NCBI RefSeq assembly: GCF_011758805.1
Contig: NZ_JAANOW010000002.1
Coordinates: forward strand, 372,001 to 436,000
Direction of reading: 5' to 3'
Length of the DNA stretch: 64,000 bases
DNA from: Mycolicibacterium fluoranthenivorans
Lineage (GTDB): Bacteria > Actinomycetota > Actinomycetes > Mycobacteriales > Mycobacteriaceae
The stretch's first letter is position 1, and every line of letters starts with the position of its first letter. The translations under genes and the position numbers were made by a program. Shown piece by piece: positions 17,139-26,025 of the stretch. The notes beneath the pieces were generated by a model. The model made no database searches, was not told the DNA's origin, and was given only the letters and a program-made list of their open reading frames with translations.

Positions 17139-17879
17139 GTGACAACCCCGACGTTGACGGTCGAACTCGATCGTTCGAGTCCGATACCCCTGTATTTCCA
17201 GGTGGCGCAGGTTTTCGAGAAGGCCATCATCGACGGCGAGCTCAAGCCGGGGGACCGTTTCGAGAACGAGCTGGCGCTGGCCAGCCGCCTCAGCCTGTCC
17301 CGGCCCACGACGCGGCGCGCCATCCAGGAACTCGTCGACAAGGGTCTGTTGGTGCGCAAGCGCGGCGTCGGAACCCAGGTGGTGCAGACACCCGTGCATC
17401 GTCCGGTGGAACTCACCAGTCTGTTCGACGATCTCGCCCGGGCGGGCCAGGAGCCGGCCACCAAAGTGCTTGACTACGTGACCGGTCCGGCGTCCGCGGA
17501 CATCGCCGCTCACCTCAACCTTGAGCCGGGCGCGGAGGTGGTGATGATGCGCCGGCTGCGGACCTCGGGTGGGCAACCGCTGGCGCTGATGACCAATCAC
17601 CTGCCCTCGCCGATTGCCCCGGATCGCGAGGAGCTGGAACGGTTCGGCCTCTACCAGGCCCTGCGCTCACGCGGTGTGCACATCCGGTTGGCCAGGCAGC
17701 GCATCGGCGCGAAGGCTGCCGACCGGGACGAGGCGCGCCTGCTCGACGAGAGGCCCAAAGCTCCGCTGTTGGTCATGGAGCGCACCGCTTTCGACGATTC
17801 CGGTCGAATCGTCGAATACGGCAGCCATGCCTACCGGGCGTCCCGATATTACTTCGACACCACCCTGGTCGACCGTTAG
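17139..17879 (+). CDS. GntR/HutC-family transcriptional regulator of inositol genes
   Basis: The product is 246 aa from the GTG at 17139, where the family N-terminus ('LDRSSPIPLYFQVAQVFEKAI') begins; the upstream in-frame ATG would add 60 unrelated residues and run through the operator. It has a winged helix-turn-helix at residues about 10-75 ('RFENELALASRLSLSRPTTRRAIQELVDKGLLVRKRGVGTQVV') and a UTRA effector domain from about 90 on. Divergent from iolC, it probably represses both iolCJBD and the ABC transporter through the shared operator. The effector is unknown; an inositol intermediate is likely. Confidence 0.9.
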   Translation: MTTPTLTVELDRSSPIPLYFQVAQVFEKAIIDGELKPGDRFENELALASRLSLSRPTTRRAIQELVDKGLLVRKRGVGTQVVQTPVHRPVELTSLFDDLARAGQEPATKVLDYVTGPASADIAAHLNLEPGAEVVMMRRLRTSGGQPLALMTNHLPSPIAPDREELERFGLYQALRSRGVHIRLARQRIGAKAADRDEARLLDERPKAPLLVMERTAFDDSGRIVEYGSHAYRASRYYFDTTLVDR

Positions 17880-17901
17880 CCGTTATTTCCCAACGTATTT
17901 C

Positions 17902-17943
17902 GCAAACCCGCGCGCAGGCACTCCGCCGCCGCCGCGGGTTTGC
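17902..17943 (+). terminator. intrinsic-type hairpin after the GntR gene
   Basis: GCAAACCCGCG (17902-17912) pairs perfectly with CGCGGGTTTGC (17933-17943). The tail is only moderately T-rich. It lies 23 bp past the GntR stop and separates it from the transporter promoter. Confidence 0.75.
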
Positions 17944-17975
17944 TGCTGTTTGTCCGACCTTTGATATGCAGTCCT

Positions 17976-17998
17976 AATGTCAGAACAAAGTCTTGACT
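17976..17998. promoter_or_regulatory. probable GntR operator overlapping the ABC transporter promoter
   Basis: This is an inverted copy (20 of 23 identical) of the element before iolC. Its right end forms a -35, TTGACT (17993-17998), followed after 17 bp by TTACAT (18016-18021) as a plausible -10. The operator therefore occupies the promoter of the transporter operon that begins at 18101. Confidence 0.75.
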
Positions 17999-18100
17999 TT
18001 CGGGTGTGAGCGGTATTACATCAACTACGAGGCCGTGTCGGTCGCCACTGTGGTCCAGGGCGTGCGAGCGCCGCGGTGATGTCGATAGCAAGGAGAAACA

Positions 18101-19087
18101 ATGAGGTTCAGTCGGCTGATGGCAGTGGCCGGGGCGGGGGTACTCGTCCTGGGTGCCAGCGCGTGTTCCAGCACCGGTGGGAAACCTGACAGCAGCGGCG
18201 GTGGCATGGGTGCAGGAACGGCCGATACCGCGCGAGCGACCATTGCCATGATCACTCACGAAGTTCCCGGCGACTCGTTCTGGGATCTGGTGCGCAAGGG
18301 CGCCGAGACCGCCGCCAAGAAGGACAACATCGAGCTGCGGTACTCCAACGACCCGGAGGCCCCGAACCAGGCAAACTTGGTGCAGACCGCCGTCGACAGC
18401 GGTGTGAAGGGCATCGCGGTGACGCTGGCCAAGCCCGACGCCATGAAGGCCGCCATCGAGGCCGCGACCGCCAAGGGCATCCCGGTGGTGGCGTTCAACG
18501 CCGGTGCCGATGCCTGGCAGTCGATGGGGGTCAAGGAGTTCTTCGGCCAGGACGAGTACATCGCCGGCCAGGGCGCGGGTAAGCGCCTGGCGGCCGACGG
18601 TGCCACGAAGGCCATCTGCGTCATCCAGGAGCAGGGCCACGTGGGGCTCGAATCACGTTGCGCGGGTGTGAAGAACGCCTTCCCCGCCACCGAGGTGCTG
18701 AACGTCAACGGCAAGGACATGCCGTCCGTCGAATCGACCATCACCGCCAAGCTTCAGCAGGACCCCGGCGTCGACTACGTCGTCACGCTGGGTGCGCCGT
18801 TCGCGATGACCGCCGTGCAGTCGGTGAAGAATGCGGCGAGCAAGGCGAAGGTCGGCACCTTCGACACCAATGCCGCACTCGTGGACGCGATCAAGGCCGG
18901 CGACGTGCAGTGGGCGGTCGACCAGCAGCCCTTCTTGCAGGGTTATCTCGCCGTCGACTCGCTGTGGCTTTACATCAACAACGGCAACGTGCTCGGTGGC
19001 GGCCAGCCGACGCTGACGGGCCCGTCGTTCATCGACAAGTCGAATATCGATGCGGTGGCGGAGTATGCGAAAGCGGGGACTCGCTAG
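18101..19087 (+). CDS. ABC sugar/inositol transporter, substrate-binding lipoprotein
   Basis: The product is 328 aa. It has a lipoprotein signal with lipobox 'VLGASAC' (Cys22) followed by a Ser/Gly linker. The periplasmic-binding fold of the RbsB type follows: 'IAMITHEVPGDSFWDLVRKGAETAAKKDNIELRYSNDPEAPNQ', 'AVTLAKPDAMKAAIEAATAKGIPVVAFNAGAD' and 'GTFDTNAALVDAIKAGDVQWAVDQQPFLQGYLAVDSL'. It delivers substrate to the permease. The GntR operator in its promoter, shared with iolC, points to inositol as ligand. RBS AAGGAGA precedes the ATG. Confidence 0.92.
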   Translation: MRFSRLMAVAGAGVLVLGASACSSTGGKPDSSGGGMGAGTADTARATIAMITHEVPGDSFWDLVRKGAETAAKKDNIELRYSNDPEAPNQANLVQTAVDSGVKGIAVTLAKPDAMKAAIEAATAKGIPVVAFNAGADAWQSMGVKEFFGQDEYIAGQGAGKRLAADGATKAICVIQEQGHVGLESRCAGVKNAFPATEVLNVNGKDMPSVESTITAKLQQDPGVDYVVTLGAPFAMTAVQSVKNAASKAKVGTFDTNAALVDAIKAGDVQWAVDQQPFLQGYLAVDSLWLYINNGNVLGGGQPTLTGPSFIDKSNIDAVAEYAKAGTR

Positions 19088-20145
19088 TGACCACCCAGGC
19101 CGATCTCAATCTCGACACCCACACCGTCGTCCGCGACGAGCGTGTCAAAGAGCAGAACCGGTTGCAGCGCTTGCTGATCCGTCCCGAGATGGGGGCGTTC
19201 GTCGGTGCGGTCGGCATCTTCATCCTGTTCCTCATCGTGGCCCCGCCCTTCCGCACCCCGGAAGCCCTGGCCACGGTTCTGTACGCCAGCTCGACCATCG
19301 GGATCATGGCCGTCGGCGTCGGCGTGCTGATGATCGGCGGTGAGTTCGACCTCTCCTCGGGCGTGGCCGTCACCACCTCGTCCCTGGCGGCGTCGATGCT
19401 GTCCTACAACCTGCACCTCAACCTGTGGGTGGGTGCGGCGCTGTCGCTGGTGATCGCGCTCGCGGTCGGCTTCTTCAACGGCTACATGGTGATGAAAACC
19501 AAGATCCCGTCCTTCCTGATCACGCTGAGTTCGTTCTTCATGCTCACCGGCGTCAACCTGGCCGTGACGAAACTGCTGTCCGGCCAGGTCGCGACTCACA
19601 GCGTGTCGGACATGCAGGGCTTCGATTCCGGCAAGGCCGTCTTCGCGTCGTCATTCGACATCTTCGGGGTGTCGGTGCGCGTCACCGTGTTCTGGTGGAT
19701 CCTGTTCGTGGCCATCGCCACCTACGTGCTGTTCCGCACCCGGATCGGCAACTGGATTTTCGCCGTCGGCGGCAACCAGGACAGCGCCCGCGCGGTCGGT
19801 GTGCCGGTGACCAAGGTCAAGATCGGTCTGTTCATGGTCGTCAGCTTGTGCGCCTGGTTCGTCGGCATGCACCTGCTGTTCGCGTTCAACACCGTGCAGT
19901 CCGGCCAGGGCATCGGAAACGAGTTCTTCTACATCATCGCGGCGGTGGTCGGTGGCTGTCTGCTCACCGGCGGCTACGGCACCGCGATCGGCACTCTGAT
20001 CGGTGCGTTCATCTTCGGCATGACCAACCAGGGCATCGTCTACGCGGGCTGGAATCCGGACTGGTTCAAGTTCTTCCTGGGCGCCATGTTGCTGTTCGCG
20101 GTGATCGCCAACAACGTCGTCCGCAATTACGCAGCGAAGAGGTAG
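19087..20145 (+). CDS. ABC sugar/inositol transporter permease
   Basis: The product is 352 aa from a GTG overlapping the binding-protein stop by 1 nt (TAGTG). A cytoplasmic N-terminal tail (about 30 residues) is followed by about 8-10 membrane spans with RbsC-type motifs: 'GIMAVGVGVLMIGGEFDLSSG', 'KIPSFLITLSSFFMLTGV', 'FAVGGNQDSARAVGVPV' and 'VVGGCLLTGGYGTAIGTLIGAFIFG'. It acts as a homodimer in the cytoplasmic membrane with the ATPase encoded next. Confidence 0.93.
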   Translation: MTTQADLNLDTHTVVRDERVKEQNRLQRLLIRPEMGAFVGAVGIFILFLIVAPPFRTPEALATVLYASSTIGIMAVGVGVLMIGGEFDLSSGVAVTTSSLAASMLSYNLHLNLWVGAALSLVIALAVGFFNGYMVMKTKIPSFLITLSSFFMLTGVNLAVTKLLSGQVATHSVSDMQGFDSGKAVFASSFDIFGVSVRVTVFWWILFVAIATYVLFRTRIGNWIFAVGGNQDSARAVGVPVTKVKIGLFMVVSLCAWFVGMHLLFAFNTVQSGQGIGNEFFYIIAAVVGGCLLTGGYGTAIGTLIGAFIFGMTNQGIVYAGWNPDWFKFFLGAMLLFAVIANNVVRNYAAKR

Positions 20146-20149
20146 ATCG

Positions 20150-20968
20150 ATGAGCACATCCGCGCAAGCCCCCCTCGCCGAGACTCCTGCCGCTGGCGCC
20201 GCGCCACTGGTGGAACTGAAGAACGTCGGCAAGAGCTACGGAAACATCATCGCGCTCAAGGACATCAACCTGCGGGTGGGTGCCGGCGAGGTGACCGGTG
20301 TGCTGGGCGACAACGGTGCCGGCAAGTCCACCTTGATCAAGATCATCGCCGGGCTGCACAAGCCCACCGAAGGCGAGTTGCTCATCGACGGCACCTCGAC
20401 GGTGTTCAACTCACCGAAGGACTCGCTGAACGCGGGCATCGCGACGGTCTACCAGGACCTCGCGGTCGTGGCGCTGATGCCGGTGTGGCGCAACTTCTTC
20501 CTCGGCAACGAGTTGCGCCGGAAGGGCCTGCTCAAGTCGCTGGACATTCCCGCGATGCGCGCCACCACGATCTCCGAACTGCACAAGATGGGCATCGACC
20601 TGCCCGATGTGGACGCGCCGATCGGTTCGCTCTCGGGTGGCCAGCGCCAGTGCGTGGCCATCGCCCGCGCCATCTTCTTCGGCGCCCGGGTGCTGATCCT
20701 CGACGAGCCCACCGCCGCCCTGGGGGTCAAACAGTCCGGCATGGTGCTGCGCTACATCACCGCAGCCAAGGAACAGGGTTTCGGGGTCATCTTCATCACC
20801 CACAACCCGCACCACGCGCACATGGTCGGTGATCACTTCGTGCTCCTCAACCGCGGCCGGCAGAAGCTCGACTGCACCTATGACGAGATCACGCTGGAAC
20901 ACCTCACGCAGGAGATGGCAGGCGGCAACGAGCTCGAGGCGCTCAGCCACGAACTGGGCCGTCGGTAG
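20150..20968 (+). CDS. ABC sugar/inositol transporter ATPase (single domain)
   Basis: The product is 272 aa. It contains Walker A 'GDNGAGKSTLIKI', signature 'GSLSGGQRQCVAIARAI', Walker B 'VLILDEPTAAL' and a switch His ('FITHN'). It has one nucleotide-binding domain (FrcA-like), unlike RbsA, which has two fused copies, so it must dimerise. It lies 4 nt after the permease; the operon ends with the hairpin at 20985. Confidence 0.94.
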   Translation: MSTSAQAPLAETPAAGAAPLVELKNVGKSYGNIIALKDINLRVGAGEVTGVLGDNGAGKSTLIKIIAGLHKPTEGELLIDGTSTVFNSPKDSLNAGIATVYQDLAVVALMPVWRNFFLGNELRRKGLLKSLDIPAMRATTISELHKMGIDLPDVDAPIGSLSGGQRQCVAIARAIFFGARVLILDEPTAALGVKQSGMVLRYITAAKEQGFGVIFITHNPHHAHMVGDHFVLLNRGRQKLDCTYDEITLEHLTQEMAGGNELEALSHELGRR

Positions 20969-20984
20969 CCACACCCACGAACCC

Positions 20985-21019
20985 AGGACCCCGTCGGCCG
21001 GTGAGGTCGGCGGGGTCCT
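20985..21019. terminator. hairpin between the ABC operon and the AraC gene
   Basis: AGGACCCCG (20985-20993) pairs with CGGGGTCCT (21011-21019). It lies between convergent genes and could end transcripts from both sides. No U-tract follows. Confidence 0.65.
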
Positions 21020-21034
21020 GCCTGCGTCGCGCGC

Positions 21035-21943
21035 TCACGGGAAGCTCGGCTCACCCCTCTCGCGCAGCCGTGCCGCATCCTGACCGGGCGGGGCTCCGAA
21101 CAGCCGGCGGTATTCGCGGTTGAACTGCGACGGGCTGTCGTAGCCCACCCGGTGTCCGACGCCCGCGATGTCACCGGACCGCGTAACGAGCAGGGATCGG
21201 GCCTGCTGCAACCGGATCCGCTTCTGGAATTGCAGCGGGCTCATCGCCGTGACGGTCCGGAACTGGCGGTGGAACGCCGAGACGCTCATCCCCGACATCT
21301 GCGCCAGATCCTCCATCCGGACCGGGACGGCGTAGTTGTCCCGCATCCAGGTGATCGCCCTGTTGACGTGTGCCAGTGCGCTGTCGGCGAGGCCGATCTG
21401 GCGGGCGATCTCGCCCTGCGGACCGGTGAGCAGCCGCCACAGGATCTCCTGTTCGACGAGCGGACCGAGGACGGCGGCGTCGGCGGGACTGGCCAGCAGG
21501 TGCAGCAACCTGGCGACGGCGTCGAGTAGTTCGGGACTCGCGTCACCGGTGGCGATCGCGGCCGCGCCGGCCGCCGCGCGCGTCCGGGGCTGCGGGGGGG
21601 CCCGCAACAGCAACGCCGACAACGCCTCCGGGCGCAGCACCAGTCCCATGGCCAGCGAGGGATGTTCGGGGGTGGTGTCGAGGTAGTGACCGGTCACCGG
21701 CAGGCTCGCCGCGACGACCAGGCACTGTCCGGCCCGGTACTCGAACACCTCGTCACCGATCAGCAATCGCTTGCCGCCCTGCGCCATCACGACCAGCAGA
21801 GGGTCGGTGAGCGAGTAGTCCGGACTGCCGCCACCGACCACTTTCGACAACAACAAGCCGTCGATCGGGGTACGCAGATCGGCGCGGGCGTGCGTGTCGA
21901 TCAGCCGCCGTATCTCGGCGAGGGACTCGGCTGCGGTGCGCAT
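21035..21943 (-). CDS. AraC-family transcriptional regulator
   Basis: The product is 302 aa. The N-terminal cupin-like effector domain of the AraC_N type (residues about 20-170) has 'LLVVMAQGGKRLLIGDEVFEYRAGQCLVVAASLPVTG'. Two helix-turn-helix motifs at the C-terminus include 'VRMEDLAQMSGMSVSAFHRQFRTVTAMSPLQFQKRIRLQQAR' and 'VGHRVGYDSPSQFNREYRRLFG'. It is divergent from the aldo/keto reductase with about 140 bp between starts and probably activates it, as is usual for this arrangement. The inducer is not evident. Confidence 0.92.
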   Translation of the reverse strand: MRTAAESLAEIRRLIDTHARADLRTPIDGLLLSKVVGGGSPDYSLTDPLLVVMAQGGKRLLIGDEVFEYRAGQCLVVAASLPVTGHYLDTTPEHPSLAMGLVLRPEALSALLLRAPPQPRTRAAAGAAAIATGDASPELLDAVARLLHLLASPADAAVLGPLVEQEILWRLLTGPQGEIARQIGLADSALAHVNRAITWMRDNYAVPVRMEDLAQMSGMSVSAFHRQFRTVTAMSPLQFQKRIRLQQARSLLVTRSGDIAGVGHRVGYDSPSQFNREYRRLFGAPPGQDAARLRERGEPSFP

Positions 21944-22084
21944 GCCTCAAGCCAACCACGTGAATCACACGATCGGAGCCAACTGAGCAGGATTGGGCAA
22001 GAACCTGCGTGCATCTGTCTACCCGTACGGCGCCCTGGCGGGTGGAATGGAGAGGACCAATTCCCTTCCTTGAGGAGCAATTCC

Positions 22085-23167
22085 ATGTCACTCGACAGCT
22101 ATGTCACCCTCGGCCGGTCAGGCCTGCGGGTCAGCCCGTTCGCCCTCGGCGCGATGACGTTCGGGGAGGATCCCGGTGCTGCGGGAACCAGCGTTGCCGA
22201 GTCCGAGCAGATTCTGGCGGCGTATCTGGATCGGGGCGGCAACTTTGTCGACACCGCCAACTTCTACACCAACGGGCACTCGGAGAAGATCCTCGGAGAT
22301 TTCTTCGCACGCAGTCCCGGTCGCAGGCAGCGAGTGGTGCTCGCCTCGAAATTCTTCGCCAACCTGCATCCGGGTGACCCCAACGGCGGTGGCGCGGGCC
22401 GCTCGGCGATCCTCGCACAGCTGCACGAGACGCTACGCCGCATGCAGACCGACTATCTCGATGTGTACTGGCTGCACAACTGGGATCGCCACACCCCGAT
22501 CGAGGAGACCATGCGCACCCTCGATGATCTGGTCCGCGCCGGCACCGTGCGGTACATCGGGTTCTCGAACACACCCGCGTGGGTCACCGCTTCGGCGCAG
22601 ACCATGGCACTGCTGCGGGGCTGGACGCCGCTGATCGCCCTGCAGGTCGAGTACTCACTGCTGGCGCGCACGGTGGAAGGGGAGTTGGCCCCGTTGGCCG
22701 CCGATCAGGGGATGGCGCTGGTGCCGTGGAGCCCGCTCAAGAACGGCTTCCTGTCGGGCAAGTACCGCCGGGGCAGCGACGTCTCGGACTCCGCCCGCGC
22801 CGCCTACGTCGGCGGACCGACCGAGGATGAGTTCACCGTCATCGAGACGGTCGACGATATCGCGGGCGAGCTCGAAACCAGCTCGGCGGCAGTGGCCTTG
22901 GCGTGGCTGCGGGCACGCACCGGGACCGTGGTACCGATCATCGGGGCGCGCCGGCTGGCGCACCTGGAATCCAACCTCGCCGGGCTCGATATCGCGTTGA
23001 CCGCCGATCACCTGCACCGACTGGACCAGGTGTCGGCCCCCGCGCTGAACTACCCGGCCGACCTCAACGGTCAGATGCGGGCCACTCTGCAGTTCGCCGG
23101 CACCACGGTCGACGGGCAGGCCTCGGCGGTCTATCCGCCACTGCTGGCCAGCACCGTCCGGTACTAA
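22085..23167 (+). CDS. aldo/keto reductase
   Basis: The product is 360 aa. The ATG at 22085 follows a GAGGA site; the upstream in-frame extension reaches into the divergent regulator and is not coding. The AKR catalytic tetrad can be placed: Asp and Tyr in 'FVDTANFYTNG', Lys in 'VLASKFFANL', His in 'YWLHNWD'. An NADPH-binding C-terminal loop ('IIGARRLAHLESNLAGLDI') is present. It reduces sugar or ketone carbonyls in the cytoplasm. The stop overlaps the convergent Gfo/Idh/MocA gene by 4 nt. Proximity to inositol genes hints at a polyol or inosose substrate, unproven. Confidence 0.92.
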   Translation: MSLDSYVTLGRSGLRVSPFALGAMTFGEDPGAAGTSVAESEQILAAYLDRGGNFVDTANFYTNGHSEKILGDFFARSPGRRQRVVLASKFFANLHPGDPNGGGAGRSAILAQLHETLRRMQTDYLDVYWLHNWDRHTPIEETMRTLDDLVRAGTVRYIGFSNTPAWVTASAQTMALLRGWTPLIALQVEYSLLARTVEGELAPLAADQGMALVPWSPLKNGFLSGKYRRGSDVSDSARAAYVGGPTEDEFTVIETVDDIAGELETSSAAVALAWLRARTGTVVPIIGARRLAHLESNLAGLDIALTADHLHRLDQVSAPALNYPADLNGQMRATLQFAGTTVDGQASAVYPPLLASTVRY

Positions 23168-24153
23168 CGGGTGGGCAGGCCCGCGGCGCGGTACGCGGCA
23201 TCGATCAGTGCCATATTGGCCACCGCGTCGTCCGTGCCGAACGGCAGCGGTGCGCCATGCTCGACGTGCGCGGCGAACGCTTCCAGTTGATAGCTGTAGC
23301 TGGGCCGGGTGCCCAGATGTTCGACGGTGGTGCCGGCCGCAGTGGTGAGTGTCAGCCGGTCGTCTCCGGCAGGATGGATGAAATCGTGCACCAGCACCTC
23401 ACCGTCGGTGCCGGCGATCCGGAGGGTGAACGAATAGTCCTCGGCCACCATCGAATTGGCGGACAGCCCGCCGGCCCCGCCCGGGAATGCGAGGTCGATG
23501 TCACACCGGGCGTCCACGCCGGGGGAGCGTTCCTCGGCGTGGGCCTGCACCACCACGGGGTGGCCCTGCAGACCGGGGACGGCGAGCCTGCCCAGCGTGC
23601 GCATGATGTGCAGGCCGTAGCACCCCAGGTCCATCACGGCGCCGCCGGCCAGCTCCAGCGACCAGCGCGGGTCGTCCGCACCGGGTGCGGGCATCGCCAT
23701 CCGCACCTCGACGGTGGTGATCTCGCCCAGGGTGCCGTCGGCGGCCAACCCGAAGGCACGTCGGGTCACCGGGTGGAAGGCGTAATGGAAGCCCTCCAGC
23801 ACGGTGACGCCGGCGGCCTGTGCGGCATCGGCGACGCGCTGCGCCTCAGTTCGATCGCGGGCGAACGGCTTCTCGCTGAGCACCGGCTTGCCGGCGGCGA
23901 TCGCCGCCAGGTTCCATGGGGCGTGCAGGGCGTTGGCCAACGGGTTGTAGATCACGTCGACCTCGGGGTCGTCGATGACGTCCTGATAGGACTCGACCAC
24001 CCGCTCCACCCCGTACTCGTCCGCGAAGTTCTCGGCGCGGCGGCGGTCCCGGGCCGCCACGGCCACCAGACGGTGACCGAGTTCGGCCGCGGGGCCGACG
24101 ATCGCCACCTCGGCGATCCGGGACGCGCCGAGCACTCCGATGCGCAGGGTCAT
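23164..24153 (-). CDS. Gfo/Idh/MocA family oxidoreductase
   Basis: The product is 329 aa. It has an N-terminal Rossmann domain ('RIGVLGASRIAEVAIVGPAAEL'), the family motif 'SEKPFARDRTEAQRVADAA' with the conserved EKP lysine, and 'GFHYAFHPVTRRA' in the substrate domain, plus a C-terminal beta-sheet domain. Trihydroxy-substrate dehydrogenases of this family act on sugars and inositols. It is the last gene of the leftward unit beginning at 27179; the 13-nt gap from the IolE-like gene indicates co-transcription. The exact substrate is unknown. Confidence 0.9.
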   Translation of the reverse strand: MTLRIGVLGASRIAEVAIVGPAAELGHRLVAVAARDRRRAENFADEYGVERVVESYQDVIDDPEVDVIYNPLANALHAPWNLAAIAAGKPVLSEKPFARDRTEAQRVADAAQAAGVTVLEGFHYAFHPVTRRAFGLAADGTLGEITTVEVRMAMPAPGADDPRWSLELAGGAVMDLGCYGLHIMRTLGRLAVPGLQGHPVVVQAHAEERSPGVDARCDIDLAFPGGAGGLSANSMVAEDYSFTLRIAGTDGEVLVHDFIHPAGDDRLTLTTAAGTTVEHLGTRPSYSYQLEAFAAHVEHGAPLPFGTDDAVANMALIDAAYRAAGLPTR

Positions 24154-24166
24154 ACGCGCTGCCGGC

Positions 24167-25021
24167 TCACAGGCTGTTCAGGTACGCGACACTGGCTCGC
24201 ACGTCGGCGACCGGGCCGTCGCCGGCCGGAGCGCCGTCGAGGATGGTGTCTTGCTCCATCACGAACCAGCCGTCGAAACCGTTGTCCTGCAACACCGAGA
24301 CGATGCCTGCGATATCGACGTCGCCCGTCCCCAGCGGCGTGTACATCCCGGCCTTGACGGCATCGGTGTAGCTCAGCTCGCCGGACTGCACCTTGGCGGC
24401 CAGCGCCGCATCGACATCCTTGAGGTGGGTGTGCGCGATGCGATTCGGCACCGCCTTGGCCAGTTCCAGCGGATCGGTGCCACCGATGAGCAGATGCCCG
24501 GTATCCAGGCACAGCGGGATCGCCGATCCGGCCAGCACGCGGTCCACGTCGTCCCGGGTCTCGACCATCGTTCCCACATGCGGATGCAGCACCGCAAGCA
24601 GGCCACGTGCGCTGACGATGCCGGCCAGCCGATCCAGGTTGGACAGCAGCGTCGCCCACTGGTTCTCGTCGAGCACCGGGCGGGAGTCGTAGCCGTCGGA
24701 TCCGGTGGCGGCGGCCAGCACCACGACGCCGGCACCGGCGGCCACCAGTGACTCCAGCGGGCCGGCAAGGTCATCGGCCGGATCGTGGTCGGCGTTGTGC
24801 AATACGGCGGGGACGAACCCGCCGACGCAGGCCAGATCGTGTTGCGCCAGAACTGTCTTCAGCTCGTCGGTATCGGCGGGCAGGAAGCCCTCCGGTCCGA
24901 GTTCGGTGGCGGTCAGCCCAACACCGCGCATCTCGGTCAGGACACGGTCGGGTTCGAGCTGGAAGCCCCAGCCGGGGACCTCGCACACGCCCCAGGAAAT
25001 GGGTGCACCTGCGATCTTCAT
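24167..25021 (-). CDS. iolE: inosose dehydratase-like TIM-barrel protein (IolE/IolH family)
   Basis: The product is 284 aa and a xylose isomerase-like TIM barrel. IolE-type features are the N-terminal 'IAGAPISWGVCEVPGWGFQL', 'GLTATELGPEGFLP', 'LLAVLHPHVGTMVETRDDVDRVL' and metal ligands in 'CLDTGHLLIGGTDP', 'IAHTHLKDVD' and 'GWFVMEQDT'. IolE dehydrates scyllo-inosose to the diketone that IolD hydrolyses. It overlaps the IolG-like gene by 4 nt. No other IolE is in the window, so this gene probably completes the pathway with iolCJBD. Confidence 0.87.
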   Translation of the reverse strand: MKIAGAPISWGVCEVPGWGFQLEPDRVLTEMRGVGLTATELGPEGFLPADTDELKTVLAQHDLACVGGFVPAVLHNADHDPADDLAGPLESLVAAGAGVVVLAAATGSDGYDSRPVLDENQWATLLSNLDRLAGIVSARGLLAVLHPHVGTMVETRDDVDRVLAGSAIPLCLDTGHLLIGGTDPLELAKAVPNRIAHTHLKDVDAALAAKVQSGELSYTDAVKAGMYTPLGTGDVDIAGIVSVLQDNGFDGWFVMEQDTILDGAPAGDGPVADVRASVAYLNSL

Positions 25022-26025
25022 GAGTTACGGACCTCCTCGATGGCAACCGGGACGCCCCGGCGCAGGGACTCGGTGGCGGCCTCCGCCAGCCAGGCCACCT
25101 CCACGGCGTCGGCCACGGTGGCGCCGGCGACCGGCCCGCCCTTGGCGACCTCCACGAAGCCCGCCAGCTCGGTGCGGAAGGCCTCGGTGAACCGGTCCAT
25201 GAAGAAGTTGTGGGCGGGACCGGTCGGGAAGGTGTTGGCCGGATCCACATTTCGCAAGGGCGCACCCTGATCCCAGCCGGCGGCCACGCTGTCGTCGAAC
25301 CCGTGCACCTCCAGGCGGCAGTCGTACCCGCGAGCGTTGTAGCGGGCGTTGGAGACCACCCCGAGCGCGCCGCCGTCGAACCGTACGATCACCGCGGCGG
25401 TGTCCACATCGCCGTACTCGGCGAACAACGGGTCACCCTGGACCGATCCGGTGGCGTAGACCTCGACCGGGTTCTGGCCGGTGATCCACCGGATGACGTC
25501 GAAATCGTGGACGGCGCAGTCGCGGAAGATGCCGCCCGAGCCCTTGATGTAGTCCAGCGGCGGGGGAGCCGGATCCATCGTGGTGCTGCGCACCGTGTGG
25601 ATGTGGCCGAGCGATCCGTCGTCGACGGCCCGCTTGGCGGCGGCGAAGGCGGCATCGAAGCGGCGCTGGTAGCCCACCTGGACCGGCACGCCGGATGCGG
25701 CGATCGCCTCGGCGACCCGCGCACTCTCGGCTGCGGTGGAGGCGATCGGCTTCTCGCAGAAGGTGGGGATGCCACGTTCGACGGCGGCCAGGGTCAGCTC
25801 GGCATGTGCCGGGGTGGCGGCGGCCACCACTACGCCGTCCACGCCGGAGGACAGCAGTTCTGCCACGGTGTCGACGGCCTTGGCGCCGTGCTTGGCGGCG
25901 ACCGCGGCGGCCACGTCGGGCCGCTCGTCGGTGATCACCAGGCCGTCCACACCTTCTAGGGCGGAAAGGGTTTCGGTGTGGAATGCGCCGATGCGGCCCA
26001 GTCCGATCACTCCGAGGGTGGTCAT
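25018..26025 (-). CDS. iolG: inositol 2-dehydrogenase-like protein (Gfo/Idh/MocA)
   Basis: The product is 335 aa. It has a Rossmann motif 'LGVIGLGRIGAFHTETL', the conserved 'FCEKPIASTAAESARVAEA', 'VGYQRRFDAAFAAAKRAV' and the catalytic 'GIFRDCAVHDFDVIRWITGQ' (Asp/His pair) typical of inositol dehydrogenases. It oxidises myo-inositol (or a stereoisomer) to inosose with NAD+. It overlaps the dioxygenase-like gene upstream and the IolE-like gene downstream by 4 nt each, so the three are one translationally coupled unit facing the LacI regulator. Confidence 0.88.
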   Translation of the reverse strand: MTTLGVIGLGRIGAFHTETLSALEGVDGLVITDERPDVAAAVAAKHGAKAVDTVAELLSSGVDGVVVAAATPAHAELTLAAVERGIPTFCEKPIASTAAESARVAEAIAASGVPVQVGYQRRFDAAFAAAKRAVDDGSLGHIHTVRSTTMDPAPPPLDYIKGSGGIFRDCAVHDFDVIRWITGQNPVEVYATGSVQGDPLFAEYGDVDTAAVIVRFDGGALGVVSNARYNARGYDCRLEVHGFDDSVAAGWDQGAPLRNVDPANTFPTGPAHNFFMDRFTEAFRTELAGFVEVAKGGPVAGATVADAVEVAWLAEAATESLRRGVPVAIEEVRNS

